The notes under the pieces: generated by a model
The model's input: the letters and a program-made list of their open reading frames with translations, nothing else
Database searches by the model: none
What the model was told of the DNA's origin: nothing
Made by a program: the position numbers and the translations under genes
Assembly (NCBI GenBank): GCA_031262225.1
Contig: JAISIC010000001.1
Coordinates: 1-56,083, forward strand
Reading direction: 5' to 3'
Source: Ruminococcus sp.
Lineage (GTDB): Bacteria > Bacillota > Clostridia > Oscillospirales > Ruminococcaceae
Length of the DNA: 56,083 bases
Shown: positions 7,545-16,691 of the stretch, piece after piece
Layout of the letters: each line of letters starts with the position of its first letter
Numbering within the stretch: position 1 is the stretch's first letter

Positions 7545-9277
7545 CAGTTTACACCTCCGTTTTTTATACAGCCGAATCTGCAAACTTCCGAGCATATTCC
7601 GCAACCTACACATTGAGTGCGATCTATTTCTGCTTTACCGCCTTTATTTGAAATCGCAGGACATCCGAGTTTAAGACACATCTTACACCCATTACAGACA
7701 ACAATTTCAAGTGCCGGGATATGTTTTACATATTGAAGAAGAGCACAGGGACGTCTTGATATGATAACCGAAGATTCGGGCGCGGCAAGCTCTTCAACTA
7801 TTGCCGCTTCTGTTTCTGCAAGATTGTAGGGGTCAACAACTCGAACACGCTTTATTCCTATCGCTTTAACAAGAGCTTCTATATTAACCGCTGCTGTTAC
7901 ATCACCCTTGAGGTTAATGCCGGTAGAAGGATTTTGTTGATGCCCTGTCATGCCTGTGATGGAGTTATCAAGAACAATTACGGTTGAGTTTGTTTGATTA
8001 TAAGCAATGTTAACAAGCCCTGTGATTCCGCTGTGCATGAAGGTTGAGTCGCCGATTACGGCTACCGTTTTTGATGCACCGTCAGGGTCGGCAAGATTCA
8101 TACCGTGAAGCCCCGAAACGGACGCACCCATACAGAGGGTAGTATCAACAGAGGACAGAGGAGCAGAAGCACCGAGAGTATAGCAACCGATGTCGCCGGA
8201 AACACGTACTTTGTTCTTTGAAAGTGCGTAGAATACGCCGCGGTGAGGACATCCTGCACACATTACCGGAGGACGTACGGGAACAGATTCCGAAAATTCA
8301 TCAAAGGGAAGCTTTTCACCTAAAATCTTATCTGCGATAATCTCCTGCGAAAGTTCACCGAGATAGCCGAATAATGCTTTACCGGTCACATTAATTCCGA
8401 GGTTTATGCAATGCGATTCTATTATTCCGTCAAGCTCTTCTATTACATATATTTTCTCATATTTCTTTGCGAAATTTTCGATAAGCTTTACAGGCAAAGG
8501 ATTTGCAAAGCCGAGTTTCAGGTATGATACATTGTCGCCCAAAGCTTGTGCCGCATAAGTATAAGCCGCACCGGCAGTTATAACGCCGATCTTGGTATTA
8601 TTATCAATAGTTTGATTTAGAGGTGAAGTTTCGGCATATGCGCGCAGCTTTTCTGTTCGCTCTTCGACAAAAACGTGTCTGTTCTTTGCATTTGCAGGCA
8701 TCATAACGTATTTTGCCGGGTTCTTTACATATGGCTTATTCGATATTTCATCACGATCCGACAACAGACAAAGCGATTGAGAATGTGAAACACGGGTTGA
8801 AAGTCTGATGATAACAGGGGTATCAAACTCTTCAGATATTTCGTAAGCCTTTTTTGTAAAAAAGAGACATTCCTCCGAATCAGAGGGTTCAAGCATTGGA
8901 ACTTTTGCCGCAATTGCGTGATGACGGGAATCCTGCTCATTTTGTGACGAGTGCATACCGGGGTCGTCGGCAACGGCAAGGACACAGCCTCCGTTTACGC
9001 CGGTGTAAGCTGCGGTGTAAAGCGGATCAGCCGCGACATTCAGCCCCACGTGTTTCATTCCGAAAAAGCTTCTTGCGCCTGCAAACGATGCACCGAATGC
9101 AACCTCCGCTGCAACTTTTTCATTAGGTGCCCATTCTGCCTTGATTTCGTCGTAATTCGCGACAAACTCCGTGATTTCGGTTGAGGGCGTTCCCGGATAG
9201 CTTGAAACTACCGTAACTCCGGCTTCGTACAACCCTCTGGCAACAGCCTCGTTACCGAGCATTAATTTTTTCATCAT
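7544..9277 (-). CDS. iorA: Indolepyruvate:ferredoxin oxidoreductase, alpha subunit
   Basis: A 577-residue catalytic subunit carrying thiamine diphosphate and iron-sulfur clusters. The N-terminal pyrimidine-binding domain begins MMKKLMLGNEAVARG with VVSSYPGTPSTEITEF. The central pyrophosphate domain has CAGCPHRGVFYAL, GDIGCYTLG and the metal-binding VIGDSTFMHSGITGL with LDNSITGMTGHQ. At the C-terminus two [4Fe-4S] motifs are visible (CNGCKMCLKLGCP and CVGCGICSEVCRFGC). Ferredoxin reduced here could feed the hydrogenases encoded elsewhere in the window. AAGGTG lies a few bases before the start, which may be either of two adjacent ATGs (9277 or 9274). The gene follows the cysteine desulfurase with one base between, which suggests co-supply of Fe-S clusters. 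Confidence 0.96.
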   Translation of the reverse strand: MMKKLMLGNEAVARGLYEAGVTVVSSYPGTPSTEITEFVANYDEIKAEWAPNEKVAAEVAFGASFAGARSFFGMKHVGLNVAADPLYTAAYTGVNGGCVLAVADDPGMHSSQNEQDSRHHAIAAKVPMLEPSDSEECLFFTKKAYEISEEFDTPVIIRLSTRVSHSQSLCLLSDRDEISNKPYVKNPAKYVMMPANAKNRHVFVEERTEKLRAYAETSPLNQTIDNNTKIGVITAGAAYTYAAQALGDNVSYLKLGFANPLPVKLIENFAKKYEKIYVIEELDGIIESHCINLGINVTGKALFGYLGELSQEIIADKILGEKLPFDEFSESVPVRPPVMCAGCPHRGVFYALSKNKVRVSGDIGCYTLGASAPLSSVDTTLCMGASVSGLHGMNLADPDGASKTVAVIGDSTFMHSGITGLVNIAYNQTNSTVIVLDNSITGMTGHQQNPSTGINLKGDVTAAVNIEALVKAIGIKRVRVVDPYNLAETEAAIVEELAAPESSVIISRRPCALLQYVKHIPALEIVVCNGCKMCLKLGCPAISNKGGKAEIDRTQCVGCGICSEVCRFGCIKNGGVN

Positions 9278-9278
9278 T

Positions 9279-10403
9279 TCACCTTTTTCTTTGTAAACGG
9301 TTAAACCCGTATATAATCGAATCTGTAAGGATTTCTAATTCTTCATCTGTCGTTTCATTTGAAATCGACACTCTTATTGCCTCGTCTGCATCTTTATCGG
9401 TTATTCCGAATGCTTTGAGAACATGAGAGCCCTTTCCTTTTGAACAAGCGCTTCCGCTTGATACATATATTCCGACACTTTCAAGGAAATGCAGCATAAC
9501 TTCGGACGGAACCCCGTCAACGCTGAAATTAAGTATAAAGGGTGATGAATCGGGAGGGGAGTTTATTGTAATGAAAGGGAGTGACGATAAACGCACGCGA
9601 AGTCCGCTCATCTTAGCCGCCGCTGCCTCATACATCCTGTCTATATCGAGAATGTGAGCTTTTACAGCCGCACCGAACGCCGCGATAGCCGGGACTGCTT
9701 CTGTACCCGAACGAAAACCGCGTTCCTGTCCGCCTCCGCGAAGCAGGGGCGGGATTGTCAATCCTTTTTTTATATAAAGAGCGCCCGCGCCCTTGATACC
9801 ATGGATTTTATGTGCCGAAATTGTTACAGAGTCCGCGCCGATATCAAGCGGCTTCAGAGGAATCTTCATAAACGCCTGAACAGCATCGGTATGTGTTATA
9901 CATTCGGGATTTTTCCGCTTCACATTCGCAAAGATTTCTTTAATCGGAAAATTCGTACCTGTTTCGTTATTTACACTCATTACAGAGCATAAAAATGTAT
10001 TATCGTCAATAGCTTCTGTAAATGTCTGTCCGTTATTTTCGGGATTTATGCGGATAACCTCTGCACCCAGACTCTCAATATACTTTATCGGCTCTTCTAT
10101 CGACGGATGTTCAACAGAGGAGATAACAACTCTTCTTTTTCGCTTGTGAAACTTATTCCATGCTCCGATAACAAGCGTGTTATTTGCTTCGGTAGCGCAT
10201 GATGTGAAGAAAACCGTTTCGGGATTAACCGACAAAGCTTTGGAAACTGCTTTTCTTGCAGCATTTATCTCTTCTTCTGCCTCAAGCCCGGGTTTATGAA
10301 GCGATGATGGATTACCGTATACGGATTCCATACAGCGAAGCGCCGACTCTATCGCTTCTTTGCAGGGTTTTGCGGTAGAAGCGTTATCAAGATAGATTGC
10401 CAT
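9279..10403 (-). CDS. Cysteine desulfurase (NifS/IscS family)
   Basis: Pyridoxal-phosphate enzyme of class V that takes sulfur from L-cysteine, leaving alanine and an enzyme persulfide. It starts MAIYLDNASTAKPCKEAI, the classic YLDNAATT region, and continues with NPSSLHKPG, the PLP lysine in TISAHKIHGIKGAG, RGGGQERGFRSGTE and the mobile active-site cysteine in VSSGSACSKGKGSHVL. Length is 374 residues. The frame extends further upstream, but that part lies inside the rhomboid-like gene; the ATG at 10403 gives the normal N-terminus and overlaps that gene by 17 nt. Position directly before iorA, a double [4Fe-4S] enzyme, supports a role in cluster assembly for this operon, though a general role cannot be excluded. 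No iscU is adjacent. Confidence 0.92.
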   Translation of the reverse strand: MAIYLDNASTAKPCKEAIESALRCMESVYGNPSSLHKPGLEAEEEINAARKAVSKALSVNPETVFFTSCATEANNTLVIGAWNKFHKRKRRVVISSVEHPSIEEPIKYIESLGAEVIRINPENNGQTFTEAIDDNTFLCSVMSVNNETGTNFPIKEIFANVKRKNPECITHTDAVQAFMKIPLKPLDIGADSVTISAHKIHGIKGAGALYIKKGLTIPPLLRGGGQERGFRSGTEAVPAIAAFGAAVKAHILDIDRMYEAAAAKMSGLRVRLSSLPFITINSPPDSSPFILNFSVDGVPSEVMLHFLESVGIYVSSGSACSKGKGSHVLKAFGITDKDADEAIRVSISNETTDEELEILTDSIIYGFNRLQRKR

Positions 10404-11076
10404 TGAAACCCGTACTTTCAATTCTGTTGTATTTTTTCCAATTGGAGCGTACCTTACGGTACTTCCATTTATCGCGAATCTTCGGATAAAAATCGTTCCA
10501 GAAGAAGATAACAATATTCACAAGCGAAAGTGCGATTGAAAGCTTAATTGAGAGATCGGATATTATGAAAAGAATTGCAAGTCCGATTAGGTCGATAATC
10601 GCAAGATATTTAATCTTAACGGGTAAAATGAAAAACAGGAGAAGCGTATAGTTCGGAAAAATGGCGGCAAAAGCAATAAAGAGAGACATATTGAGGAATG
10701 TTATATCGGCGTATCCCGCGATAAATCCGCCAGCAATCGCTAAAATCACACCTAAGAAATAGTATACATTAAAGTAGAACCCGCCCCAAGTCTGTTCAAG
10801 CGATCTTCCGATATTATAGTATAGAATCATAAAGAAAACCATTAGGATGGGGTTGTTATTGGGCGGCACCAAAATAAATGAAACCACGCGCCAAACCTCT
10901 CCCGAAAATATCCTTGCACGGTCGAAGGTCAAAAACTGAACTATACCGCCTTGCTCTGTCGGGAAAAGAAAGTTAAAGGCAAAAACAGCTGTTTGTCCGA
11001 TAATTATATATAGTATAAGATTTGAAATATAGTATCTTCCGTATTTATATGAAAGTCTACTCAGCCATTTTGTCAA
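10387..11076 (-). CDS. Rhomboid-family membrane protein, probably catalytically inactive
   Basis: A 229-residue polytopic membrane protein with about six hydrophobic segments. Rhomboid-type features are FSGEVWRVVSFILVPP and YYNIGRSLEQTWGGFYFNVYY, which match the first loop and second helix of rhomboid proteins. The serine-protease loop GxSG is not present: the corresponding region reads FLNMSLFIAFAAIFPN, and no catalytic histidine is obvious, so it is more like a rhomboid pseudoprotease. The start is a TTG at 11076 with CGGGAGGG six bases upstream; an ATG-containing extension to 11172 lies in the promoter. It is the first gene of the cysteine desulfurase-ior operon. Function unknown. Confidence 0.75.
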   Translation of the reverse strand: MTKWLSRLSYKYGRYYISNLILYIIIGQTAVFAFNFLFPTEQGGIVQFLTFDRARIFSGEVWRVVSFILVPPNNNPILMVFFMILYYNIGRSLEQTWGGFYFNVYYFLGVILAIAGGFIAGYADITFLNMSLFIAFAAIFPNYTLLLFFILPVKIKYLAIIDLIGLAILFIISDLSIKLSIALSLVNIVIFFWNDFYPKIRDKWKYRKVRSNWKKYNRIESTGFNGNLS

Positions 11077-11111
11077 AAATAACCCTCCCGAAAATTTTAA
11101 CATATAAATAT

Positions 11112-11140
11112 AGTATACTACATCAGTAAAAAAAATGCAA
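11112..11140 (-). promoter_or_regulatory. Sigma-A promoter for the rhomboid-iscS-ior operon
   Basis: Minus strand TTGCAT (11140-11135), 17-bp spacer, TATACT (11117-11112). Predicted start near 11105, 29 nt before the TTG start codon of the rhomboid-like gene. Confidence 0.7.
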
Positions 11141-11169
11141 TAGTTTTTTATAAAAATTTTCTTATTGAA

Positions 11170-11197
11170 CATATTAAGGAATGTTTTTTCATAGGAT
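11170..11197 (+). promoter_or_regulatory. Candidate sigma-E promoter for sipL-spoIVA
   Basis: CATATT (11170-11175), a 14-bp spacer and CATAGGAT (11190-11197) fit the mother-cell sigma-E pattern (MATATT, 14-15 bp, CATACAMT) except at two positions of the -10. spoIVA is a known sigma-E gene in studied spore formers. A hairpin (AGCAGAA/TTCTGCT, 11218-11235) sits in the leader just before the GGGAGG ribosome site at 11239. Confidence 0.55.
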
Positions 11198-11252
11198 TAC
11201 TTAGCAAAGTAGTCTAAAGCAGAAGCATTTCTGCTCAAGGGAGGATTTTACA

Positions 11253-12797
11253 TTGGATTTGAAGCTCAACAGAGAAGAGATAGTATCTTCGGAGGTTATC
11301 TTCTCGGAAACACAGGAGCAGGCTGTCGAACTTGACTATGTTCTGCCCGATTATTATCCGGAGATTTTTAAAATCATTAAGTGTATTGCGAAGCCGGTTA
11401 TAATCTCATACAGCATTTCAGGTTCAAAACTGACCTATGAAATGTCTGTTTGTATTAAGGTTCTTTATTGCTCCGATGCAAACAAGTGCACACAGGTTAT
11501 CGACCAAAAGCTTTCCTACACAAAATCGGCGGAGCTCGGAAAGGTACCTGAAAACCCGAAGGTTTCCATCGAAGCGAAGACAGATTACATAAACTGCAGA
11601 GCGGTAAACCAACGTCGCATTGACGTTCGCGGTGCCGTGAGCATCAAAATAAAGGTATGTGATCTTGTTAAGCAAACTGCGGTGTGTGATGCGTTCGGCA
11701 GTAATATTCAACTGAAGAAAACGCCGATTACATATCCTGTGAATAGGCTTTATACAACAAAACGAATTTCGGTTTCCGATAACTGTGAACTCGGTGCAAA
11801 ACCGCCTATTGTCAATATTCTGCGTGCTGATGCCGTTGCTTCCGAGCCGGACAAGAAGGTTATTGCAAATAAGCTTGTTGCCAAGGGCGATGCAAACGTA
11901 AATATGCTTTACACCTGCCAGAAGGATGGTGTTGACAGCGTTGATAACGTACAGTTTACCATGCCCTATTCACAGATCATCGACCTTGACGGAATTGATG
12001 ACAGATATGATGTCAGCGTTGATGCTGAGGTGCTTTCCACCGACATTTCGCCCACCACCGACTCGGAAGGGAACGCCAACTCCGCAGAAGTCAGCCTTGC
12101 TCTGATTCTCACCGTTTCAGCATTTAGAATTGCAACCGTTGATGTTGTCACTGATGAGTATTCAACTTCTTTCCAAACAGCTGATCAAAAGAATGACATA
12201 AAGGTTGAACTGCTTCCTCAGAATATCAACTCAACCGCTCTTATTAAATCAACTCTTGAGTATTCGGAAGAAAACCTTGAAAATGTCTTCGACGTATGGA
12301 CAAATCTTTCAAACAACAATGTCAAAATAGATTTTGAAAACAGCAGAATCACAGTCACAGGCGATCTTATATTCACAGCACTTGCCAAAACCTCTGATGG
12401 TATCACAGTTGTAATCGAAAAGGATGAACCGTTTGAAGCATATGTGCCGGTTGAAAGCCTGACTGAATATGCTACCGCCGACATTAAGGTGCTTCCCATA
12501 TCCTGTTCTTATAACCTTGCTTCCGGCAACACCATTGATGCAAAGGCAGAAATAAGGATTGCGGGAACCCTCAATAACGCAGAGATTGTGCCTGTTGTCA
12601 CCGACATAACGGTTGATGAAGAAAATCTGCGTGACAAGGGCGGCGACTATGCTCTCAAACTTTATTTTTCCGATGAAGGCGAAGACCTCTGGGAGATAGC
12701 CAAGAGATACGGCACCTCTCTTGAGGCGATAATAGGCGAAAACGACCTTGACCTTAACAATATCCCGAGCGGTATGCTGCTTATTCCTATTTTATAG
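11253..12797 (+). CDS. sipL: SipL-type spore coat-basement protein (SPOCS + LysM)
   Basis: A 514-residue protein starting at a TTG with GGGAGG eight bases upstream; there is no in-frame ATG nearby. It has repeated SPOCS/DUF3794 modules (VDLDYVLPDYYPEIFKIIKC-type start, ISYSISGSKLTYEMSVCIKV, later a second set around residues 170-300 and a third near 330-440) and a C-terminal LysM-like segment (ENLRDKGGDYALKLYF ... LWEIAKRYGTSLEAIIGEN ... LLIPIL). This architecture is that of SipL of Clostridioides difficile, which binds SpoIVA through its LysM domain to anchor the coat. Here spoIVA follows after 20 nt, which strongly supports the assignment. Acts in the mother cell at the forespore surface. 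Confidence 0.88.
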   Translation: MDLKLNREEIVSSEVIFSETQEQAVELDYVLPDYYPEIFKIIKCIAKPVIISYSISGSKLTYEMSVCIKVLYCSDANKCTQVIDQKLSYTKSAELGKVPENPKVSIEAKTDYINCRAVNQRRIDVRGAVSIKIKVCDLVKQTAVCDAFGSNIQLKKTPITYPVNRLYTTKRISVSDNCELGAKPPIVNILRADAVASEPDKKVIANKLVAKGDANVNMLYTCQKDGVDSVDNVQFTMPYSQIIDLDGIDDRYDVSVDAEVLSTDISPTTDSEGNANSAEVSLALILTVSAFRIATVDVVTDEYSTSFQTADQKNDIKVELLPQNINSTALIKSTLEYSEENLENVFDVWTNLSNNNVKIDFENSRITVTGDLIFTALAKTSDGITVVIEKDEPFEAYVPVESLTEYATADIKVLPISCSYNLASGNTIDAKAEIRIAGTLNNAEIVPVVTDITVDEENLRDKGGDYALKLYFSDEGEDLWEIAKRYGTSLEAIIGENDLDLNNIPSGMLLIPIL

Positions 12798-12817
12798 CAA
12801 ATACGGAGGAAAAACTG

Positions 12818-14293
12818 ATGAAAAACGATCTTTACAGCGATATTGCGGCACGCTCGGGCGGCGATATATATATAGGTGTCGTCGGTCCTGTGCGAACCGG
12901 GAAGTCTACATTCATTCAAAAGTTCATGGAGAATCTCGTTATCCCGAATATCTCTAATGAATATCAAAAAGAACGTGCAACAGACGAACTCCCGCAATCT
13001 GCGGCGGGAAAAACAATTATGACAACCGAGCCGAAGTTTATTCCTGAACAGGCGGCGGAAGTTAATCTGGGCGAAAAGGCAAGGGCTAACGTTCGTCTTA
13101 TCGATTGTGTCGGATATATCGTTCCGTCGGCAATCGGATATGTTGAAAATGAGATGCCCAGAATGGTTAAGACACCTTGGTATGAAGAAGAGATTCCCTT
13201 TGCTATGGCAGCGGAGCTCGGCACACAAAAGGTTATCAACGACCATTCCACAATCGGGCTTGTAGTCACATCCGACGGTTCCATTTCAGATATTCCCAAA
13301 GAGGAGTACGAAGCAGCTACAGACAGGGTTGTTAGCGAGCTTGAGGCGATAGGGAAGCCCTATATCGTGCTCTATAACACCGTTGATCCCACATCGGAAG
13401 CAGTAAGCGAAAATGCCGCCACACTGTCTTCAAGATATGCATCGCCTGTTATACCGGTAAACTGTCTTGACCTTAACGAGACAGACATTAACAATATCTT
13501 AGAGCAGGTGCTCTACAGCTTCCCTGTGAAGGAAATCAATATCAGTATGCCTAAGTGGGTAACAGGGCTTGCTAAGGGGCATTGGCTGAAATCAAATATC
13601 TTCGAGACTATCAGAAATGCTGCATCGGAACTTTCAAAGGTTCGCGATATCGGTGCACTTGCCGAGAATATCGACGGCAATGAATATGTGAACTCCGCAT
13701 CTGTTTCGGATATCGACCTTGGCAAGGGTAGTGCTACAGTCGGAATTGACCTTAAAAACAACCTGTTCTATAAGGTTTTAGGCGAAGAAACAGGTATTGA
13801 AAACCTATCCGAAAGCGACCTTATGCCGCTTCTTAAGGATCTGACTGCTGTCAAGAAAAAGTTTCAGAAAATTCAAAATGCACTTGAAGAGGTTGAAGCA
13901 ACCGGGTATGGCATTGTTATGCCCACCCTTGAAGAGTTGCAGCTTGAAGAACCCGAGATTGTCAAGCAGGGCGGCAAATACGGTATTCGCCTTCGTGCCT
14001 CCGCTCCGTCTATTCACCTCATGAAAGCGGATATCGAAACAGAAGTAAGCCCGATAGTCGGTTCTGAAAAACAATCGGAAGAGCTTGTTATGTATCTGCT
14101 TCGCGAGTTTGAAGAAAGCCCGCAGAAGATTTGGCAGTCTAATATCTTCGGAAAGTCACTCCATGAGCTTGTTAACGAAGGGCTTCAAAATAAGCTTCAT
14201 AAAATGCCTACCGAAGCACGAATGAAGATTCAAGAAACCCTTGAACGTATTATCAACGAAGGATGCGGCGGTCTAATCTGCTTTATTCTGTAA
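12818..14293 (+). CDS. spoIVA: Stage IV sporulation protein A
   Basis: A 491-residue coat morphogenetic ATPase that polymerises on the outer forespore membrane. The N-terminal GTPase-like domain begins MKNDLYSDIAARSGGDIYIG with the Walker A loop VVGPVRTGKSTFIQKF, a defining SpoIVA sequence, then LIDCVGYIVPSAIGY (Walker B region) and the DHSTIGLVVTSDGSI block; the middle and C-terminal regions end MKIQETLERIINEGCGGLICFIL, the conserved membrane-targeting tail. CGGAGG precedes the ATG. It lies immediately downstream of sipL, whose product is its known partner in Clostridia, and is followed by a strong terminator. Confidence 0.97.
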   Translation: MKNDLYSDIAARSGGDIYIGVVGPVRTGKSTFIQKFMENLVIPNISNEYQKERATDELPQSAAGKTIMTTEPKFIPEQAAEVNLGEKARANVRLIDCVGYIVPSAIGYVENEMPRMVKTPWYEEEIPFAMAAELGTQKVINDHSTIGLVVTSDGSISDIPKEEYEAATDRVVSELEAIGKPYIVLYNTVDPTSEAVSENAATLSSRYASPVIPVNCLDLNETDINNILEQVLYSFPVKEINISMPKWVTGLAKGHWLKSNIFETIRNAASELSKVRDIGALAENIDGNEYVNSASVSDIDLGKGSATVGIDLKNNLFYKVLGEETGIENLSESDLMPLLKDLTAVKKKFQKIQNALEEVEATGYGIVMPTLEELQLEEPEIVKQGGKYGIRLRASAPSIHLMKADIETEVSPIVGSEKQSEELVMYLLREFEESPQKIWQSNIFGKSLHELVNEGLQNKLHKMPTEARMKIQETLERIINEGCGGLICFIL

Positions 14294-14312
14294 AAACTCC
14301 TCCTCTGTAATG

Positions 14313-14347
14313 CAAACGCCGTCAGTATTAGGTTCTGACGGCGTTTG
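14313..14347. terminator. Bidirectional terminator between spoIVA and the alpha-xylosidase gene
   Basis: A perfect 13-bp stem (CAAACGCCGTCAG / CTGACGGCGTTTG) with a 9-nt loop lies between the convergent genes. The plus side is followed by TATCTTTTATTTG, so it mainly serves spoIVA; the minus side has a weaker T-rich tail. Confidence 0.85.
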
Positions 14348-14363
14348 TATCTTTTATTTGATG

Positions 14364-16661
14364 TTAATTTATAACTTTTACAGAAAACTTTTTAACAGTT
14401 TCGGTGTGGGTGATATTCACTTCACCGTTTTTTATTGTTGCCGTCAAGGTAAATACCTTTTCACCCGAAAGATCGTATATATCGGATGTTAAGGTATTTT
14501 CATCTTCGGGTTGATATATTACAAATTCCGTGCCGTCAAGATAGTCATATTCAAAATCGCCGTTAAAGCTTCCAAATGGTATTATCGAGTTTGGCCCTGC
14601 AAGCAGGGGAAGACCGAAATAGTCATAGTTTTTATTATAGTATCTGCCGCCTGAAAGTGTTTCGCCTGAAATAATGTCCGTCCAGATTCCGCAGTCGGGG
14701 AGATAGAATTCTGCGTTGCCTTCTTCATTAAATATCGGTGCGACAAGCAGATTATCGCCGAACATATACTGTGTGTCAATGTGGCGGCAGACGGGGTCGG
14801 TGAAATCAAGCATCAAAGCTCTCATCATCGGTATACCGGTTTTTGATGTTTTCACCGCCTGTGCCCAGATATAGGGCATCAGCTTGCCTTTGAGGTTGGT
14901 GAAAAAACGCAGAACGTCAACCGCTTCTTCATCAAAGAGCCACGGAACTCTATAGGATGAATTGCCGTGAAGCCTTGAATGGGTGGAGAGAAGCCCGAAA
15001 GCCGACCATCGCTTGTATATATCGGGGGTTGCTGTCGCTTCAAAGCCGCTTATGTCGTGGGAATAGAAGCCGAAACCCGAAGCACAGAGGGATAGCCCGC
15101 CGCGAAGGGTTTCAGCCATTGACGAATACTCCGCAGAACAATCGCCGCCCCAATGAACGGGGAACTTTTGTCCGCCAACCGTCGCCGAACGTGCAAAAAG
15201 ACAGGCTTGCCCCTCGCCGTAAAAGTCAACAAGCAGGTCATATACACACTTGTTATATAGATATGTATAATAGTTATGCATGGAAATGGGGTCTGCATTG
15301 TTATAGTAGCCAACATCTGTGGGAATACGTTCGCCAAAGTCGGTTTTGAAACTGTCTACCCCCATTTCACAGAGTACTCGAAGCTTTGAAGCGAACCAGT
15401 CGGAAGCGGCAGGGTTGGTGAAATCAACTATCCCCATACCGGGCTGCCACATATCGCATTGGAATATGCTGCCGTCAAGATTTTTGATAAGATAACCGTT
15501 CTTTACAGCTTCATCAAAAAGAGCACTCTTTTGGGCTATATAGGGGTTAATCCAAACACAGATTTTCAAGCCTTTTGCTTTCAATCTTGAAAGCATAGCA
15601 GCAGGTTCGGGGAACTGACGCCTATCAAAATCAAAGTTACACCATTCAAACTCCTTCATCCAGAAGCAGTCAAAATGGAAGACCGAAAGCGGAATATTCC
15701 GCTGTGCCATGCCGTCAATGAAGCTTGTCACTGTCTCTTCGTCATATTTTGTGACAAAGGAAGTTGTCAGCCATAACCCGAAACTATAAGCCGGGGGGAG
15801 AGCGGGTTTACCGGTTAATGTGGTGTAATTTTCGAGTACACAGTGGAGTGCAGGTTTATCGGTTTCATCACCGCCGATGAAAAAATACTCAAGTTTTTCG
15901 CCCGGTATGGTGAAAGATACCTTTGAAACTGTATCAGAAGCGACTTCAAATGAAACATTATCAGAAGAATTAACAAATACCCCATATCCTTTTGAAGATA
16001 TATAAAAGGGGATAGATTTATATGATTGCTCCGAACAGGTTCCGCCATCGGCATTCCAAATTTCAATCGATTGTCCGTTTTTGGTGAAAGGCGTGAACTT
16101 TTCGCCGAATCCGACAATCTGCTCGCCAACCGATAAATTCAATTGATCACGCATATATGTACATGAATTTATGGCAGGGTAACTCCAGAAACGCTCATTC
16201 GCCTTAACTGTATTTTCTGCGTTTTTAAGGTTTTTATCTTCAACGATATAAGAAAGCGAACGCCAGCCGCTCGAAGCCAGAAGCTTTCCGTTGCGTGAAA
16301 AGGATGTTTTCCAGTCGGTTTTGCTTATTGAAAAAACCGTCGAGCCGGAAATTATCTTATAGCAGTCTTCATCTTCGATTATTTCGGGCGAAAAGCCTGT
16401 ATCTTCATTAAGCTCAAATTTAGGCTTATTATCAAGTCCGCCCTTAAAGTGAACTGCTGAAACTTTGAATACGTCCCTCATTGTCGATGTATATGTAACT
16501 TCAAGAATCGGTCCGCCCAAGGTCATACCTCGGTTATATATCTTTTGACAAACTGCAGTCACCTTCAAGCCGTTTTCTATACGAGTTATTTCATATGCAT
16601 CAACAGCGTAATTAACTTCAAAACCGCTCTTTGAAAGCCAAAAACCATCAGAAAATTTCAT
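14364..16661 (-). CDS. yicI: GH31 alpha-xylosidase (YicI type)
   Basis: A 765-residue intracellular glycoside hydrolase of family 31; no signal peptide. The beta-sandwich N-domain (MKFSDGFWLSKSGFEVNYA) is followed by the barrel with CVWINPYIAQKSALFDEA, the nucleophile Asp441 in DSFKTDFGERIPTDVGYY, and the acid/base Asp507 in FPVHWGGDCSAEYSSMAETLRGGL, all as in E. coli YicI (about 772 residues). It releases alpha-xylosyl residues, for example isoprimeverose from xyloglucan, in the cytoplasm. AAGAGG lies before the ATG, and a palindromic operator covers the predicted transcription start, so it is probably repressed until sugar is present. No transporter gene is adjacent. Specificity for xylose over glucose is inferred from the YicI-like KTDFGE context. 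Confidence 0.93.
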   Translation of the reverse strand: MKFSDGFWLSKSGFEVNYAVDAYEITRIENGLKVTAVCQKIYNRGMTLGGPILEVTYTSTMRDVFKVSAVHFKGGLDNKPKFELNEDTGFSPEIIEDEDCYKIISGSTVFSISKTDWKTSFSRNGKLLASSGWRSLSYIVEDKNLKNAENTVKANERFWSYPAINSCTYMRDQLNLSVGEQIVGFGEKFTPFTKNGQSIEIWNADGGTCSEQSYKSIPFYISSKGYGVFVNSSDNVSFEVASDTVSKVSFTIPGEKLEYFFIGGDETDKPALHCVLENYTTLTGKPALPPAYSFGLWLTTSFVTKYDEETVTSFIDGMAQRNIPLSVFHFDCFWMKEFEWCNFDFDRRQFPEPAAMLSRLKAKGLKICVWINPYIAQKSALFDEAVKNGYLIKNLDGSIFQCDMWQPGMGIVDFTNPAASDWFASKLRVLCEMGVDSFKTDFGERIPTDVGYYNNADPISMHNYYTYLYNKCVYDLLVDFYGEGQACLFARSATVGGQKFPVHWGGDCSAEYSSMAETLRGGLSLCASGFGFYSHDISGFEATATPDIYKRWSAFGLLSTHSRLHGNSSYRVPWLFDEEAVDVLRFFTNLKGKLMPYIWAQAVKTSKTGIPMMRALMLDFTDPVCRHIDTQYMFGDNLLVAPIFNEEGNAEFYLPDCGIWTDIISGETLSGGRYYNKNYDYFGLPLLAGPNSIIPFGSFNGDFEYDYLDGTEFVIYQPEDENTLTSDIYDLSGEKVFTLTATIKNGEVNITHTETVKKFSVKVIN

Positions 16662-16672
16662 AACAGACCTCT

Positions 16673-16690
16673 TATGTAATCGTTTACATA
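16673..16690. promoter_or_regulatory. Palindromic LacI-family-type operator upstream of yicI
   Basis: TATGTAATCGTTTACATA is an inverted repeat (7-bp arms TATGTAA/TTACATA, centre TCGT) with the central CG typical of LacI/CcpA-type operators and close to cre sequences. It spans the predicted start site and ends 12 nt before the start codon, so a bound repressor would block transcription. No LacI-family regulator gene is in the window. Confidence 0.65.
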
Positions 16691-16691
16691 T

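Noticed and set aside
12662..13246. A 194-codon minus-strand frame across the sipL-spoIVA junction
   Set aside because: Both plus-strand genes are certain; the frame is antisense with no ribosome site.
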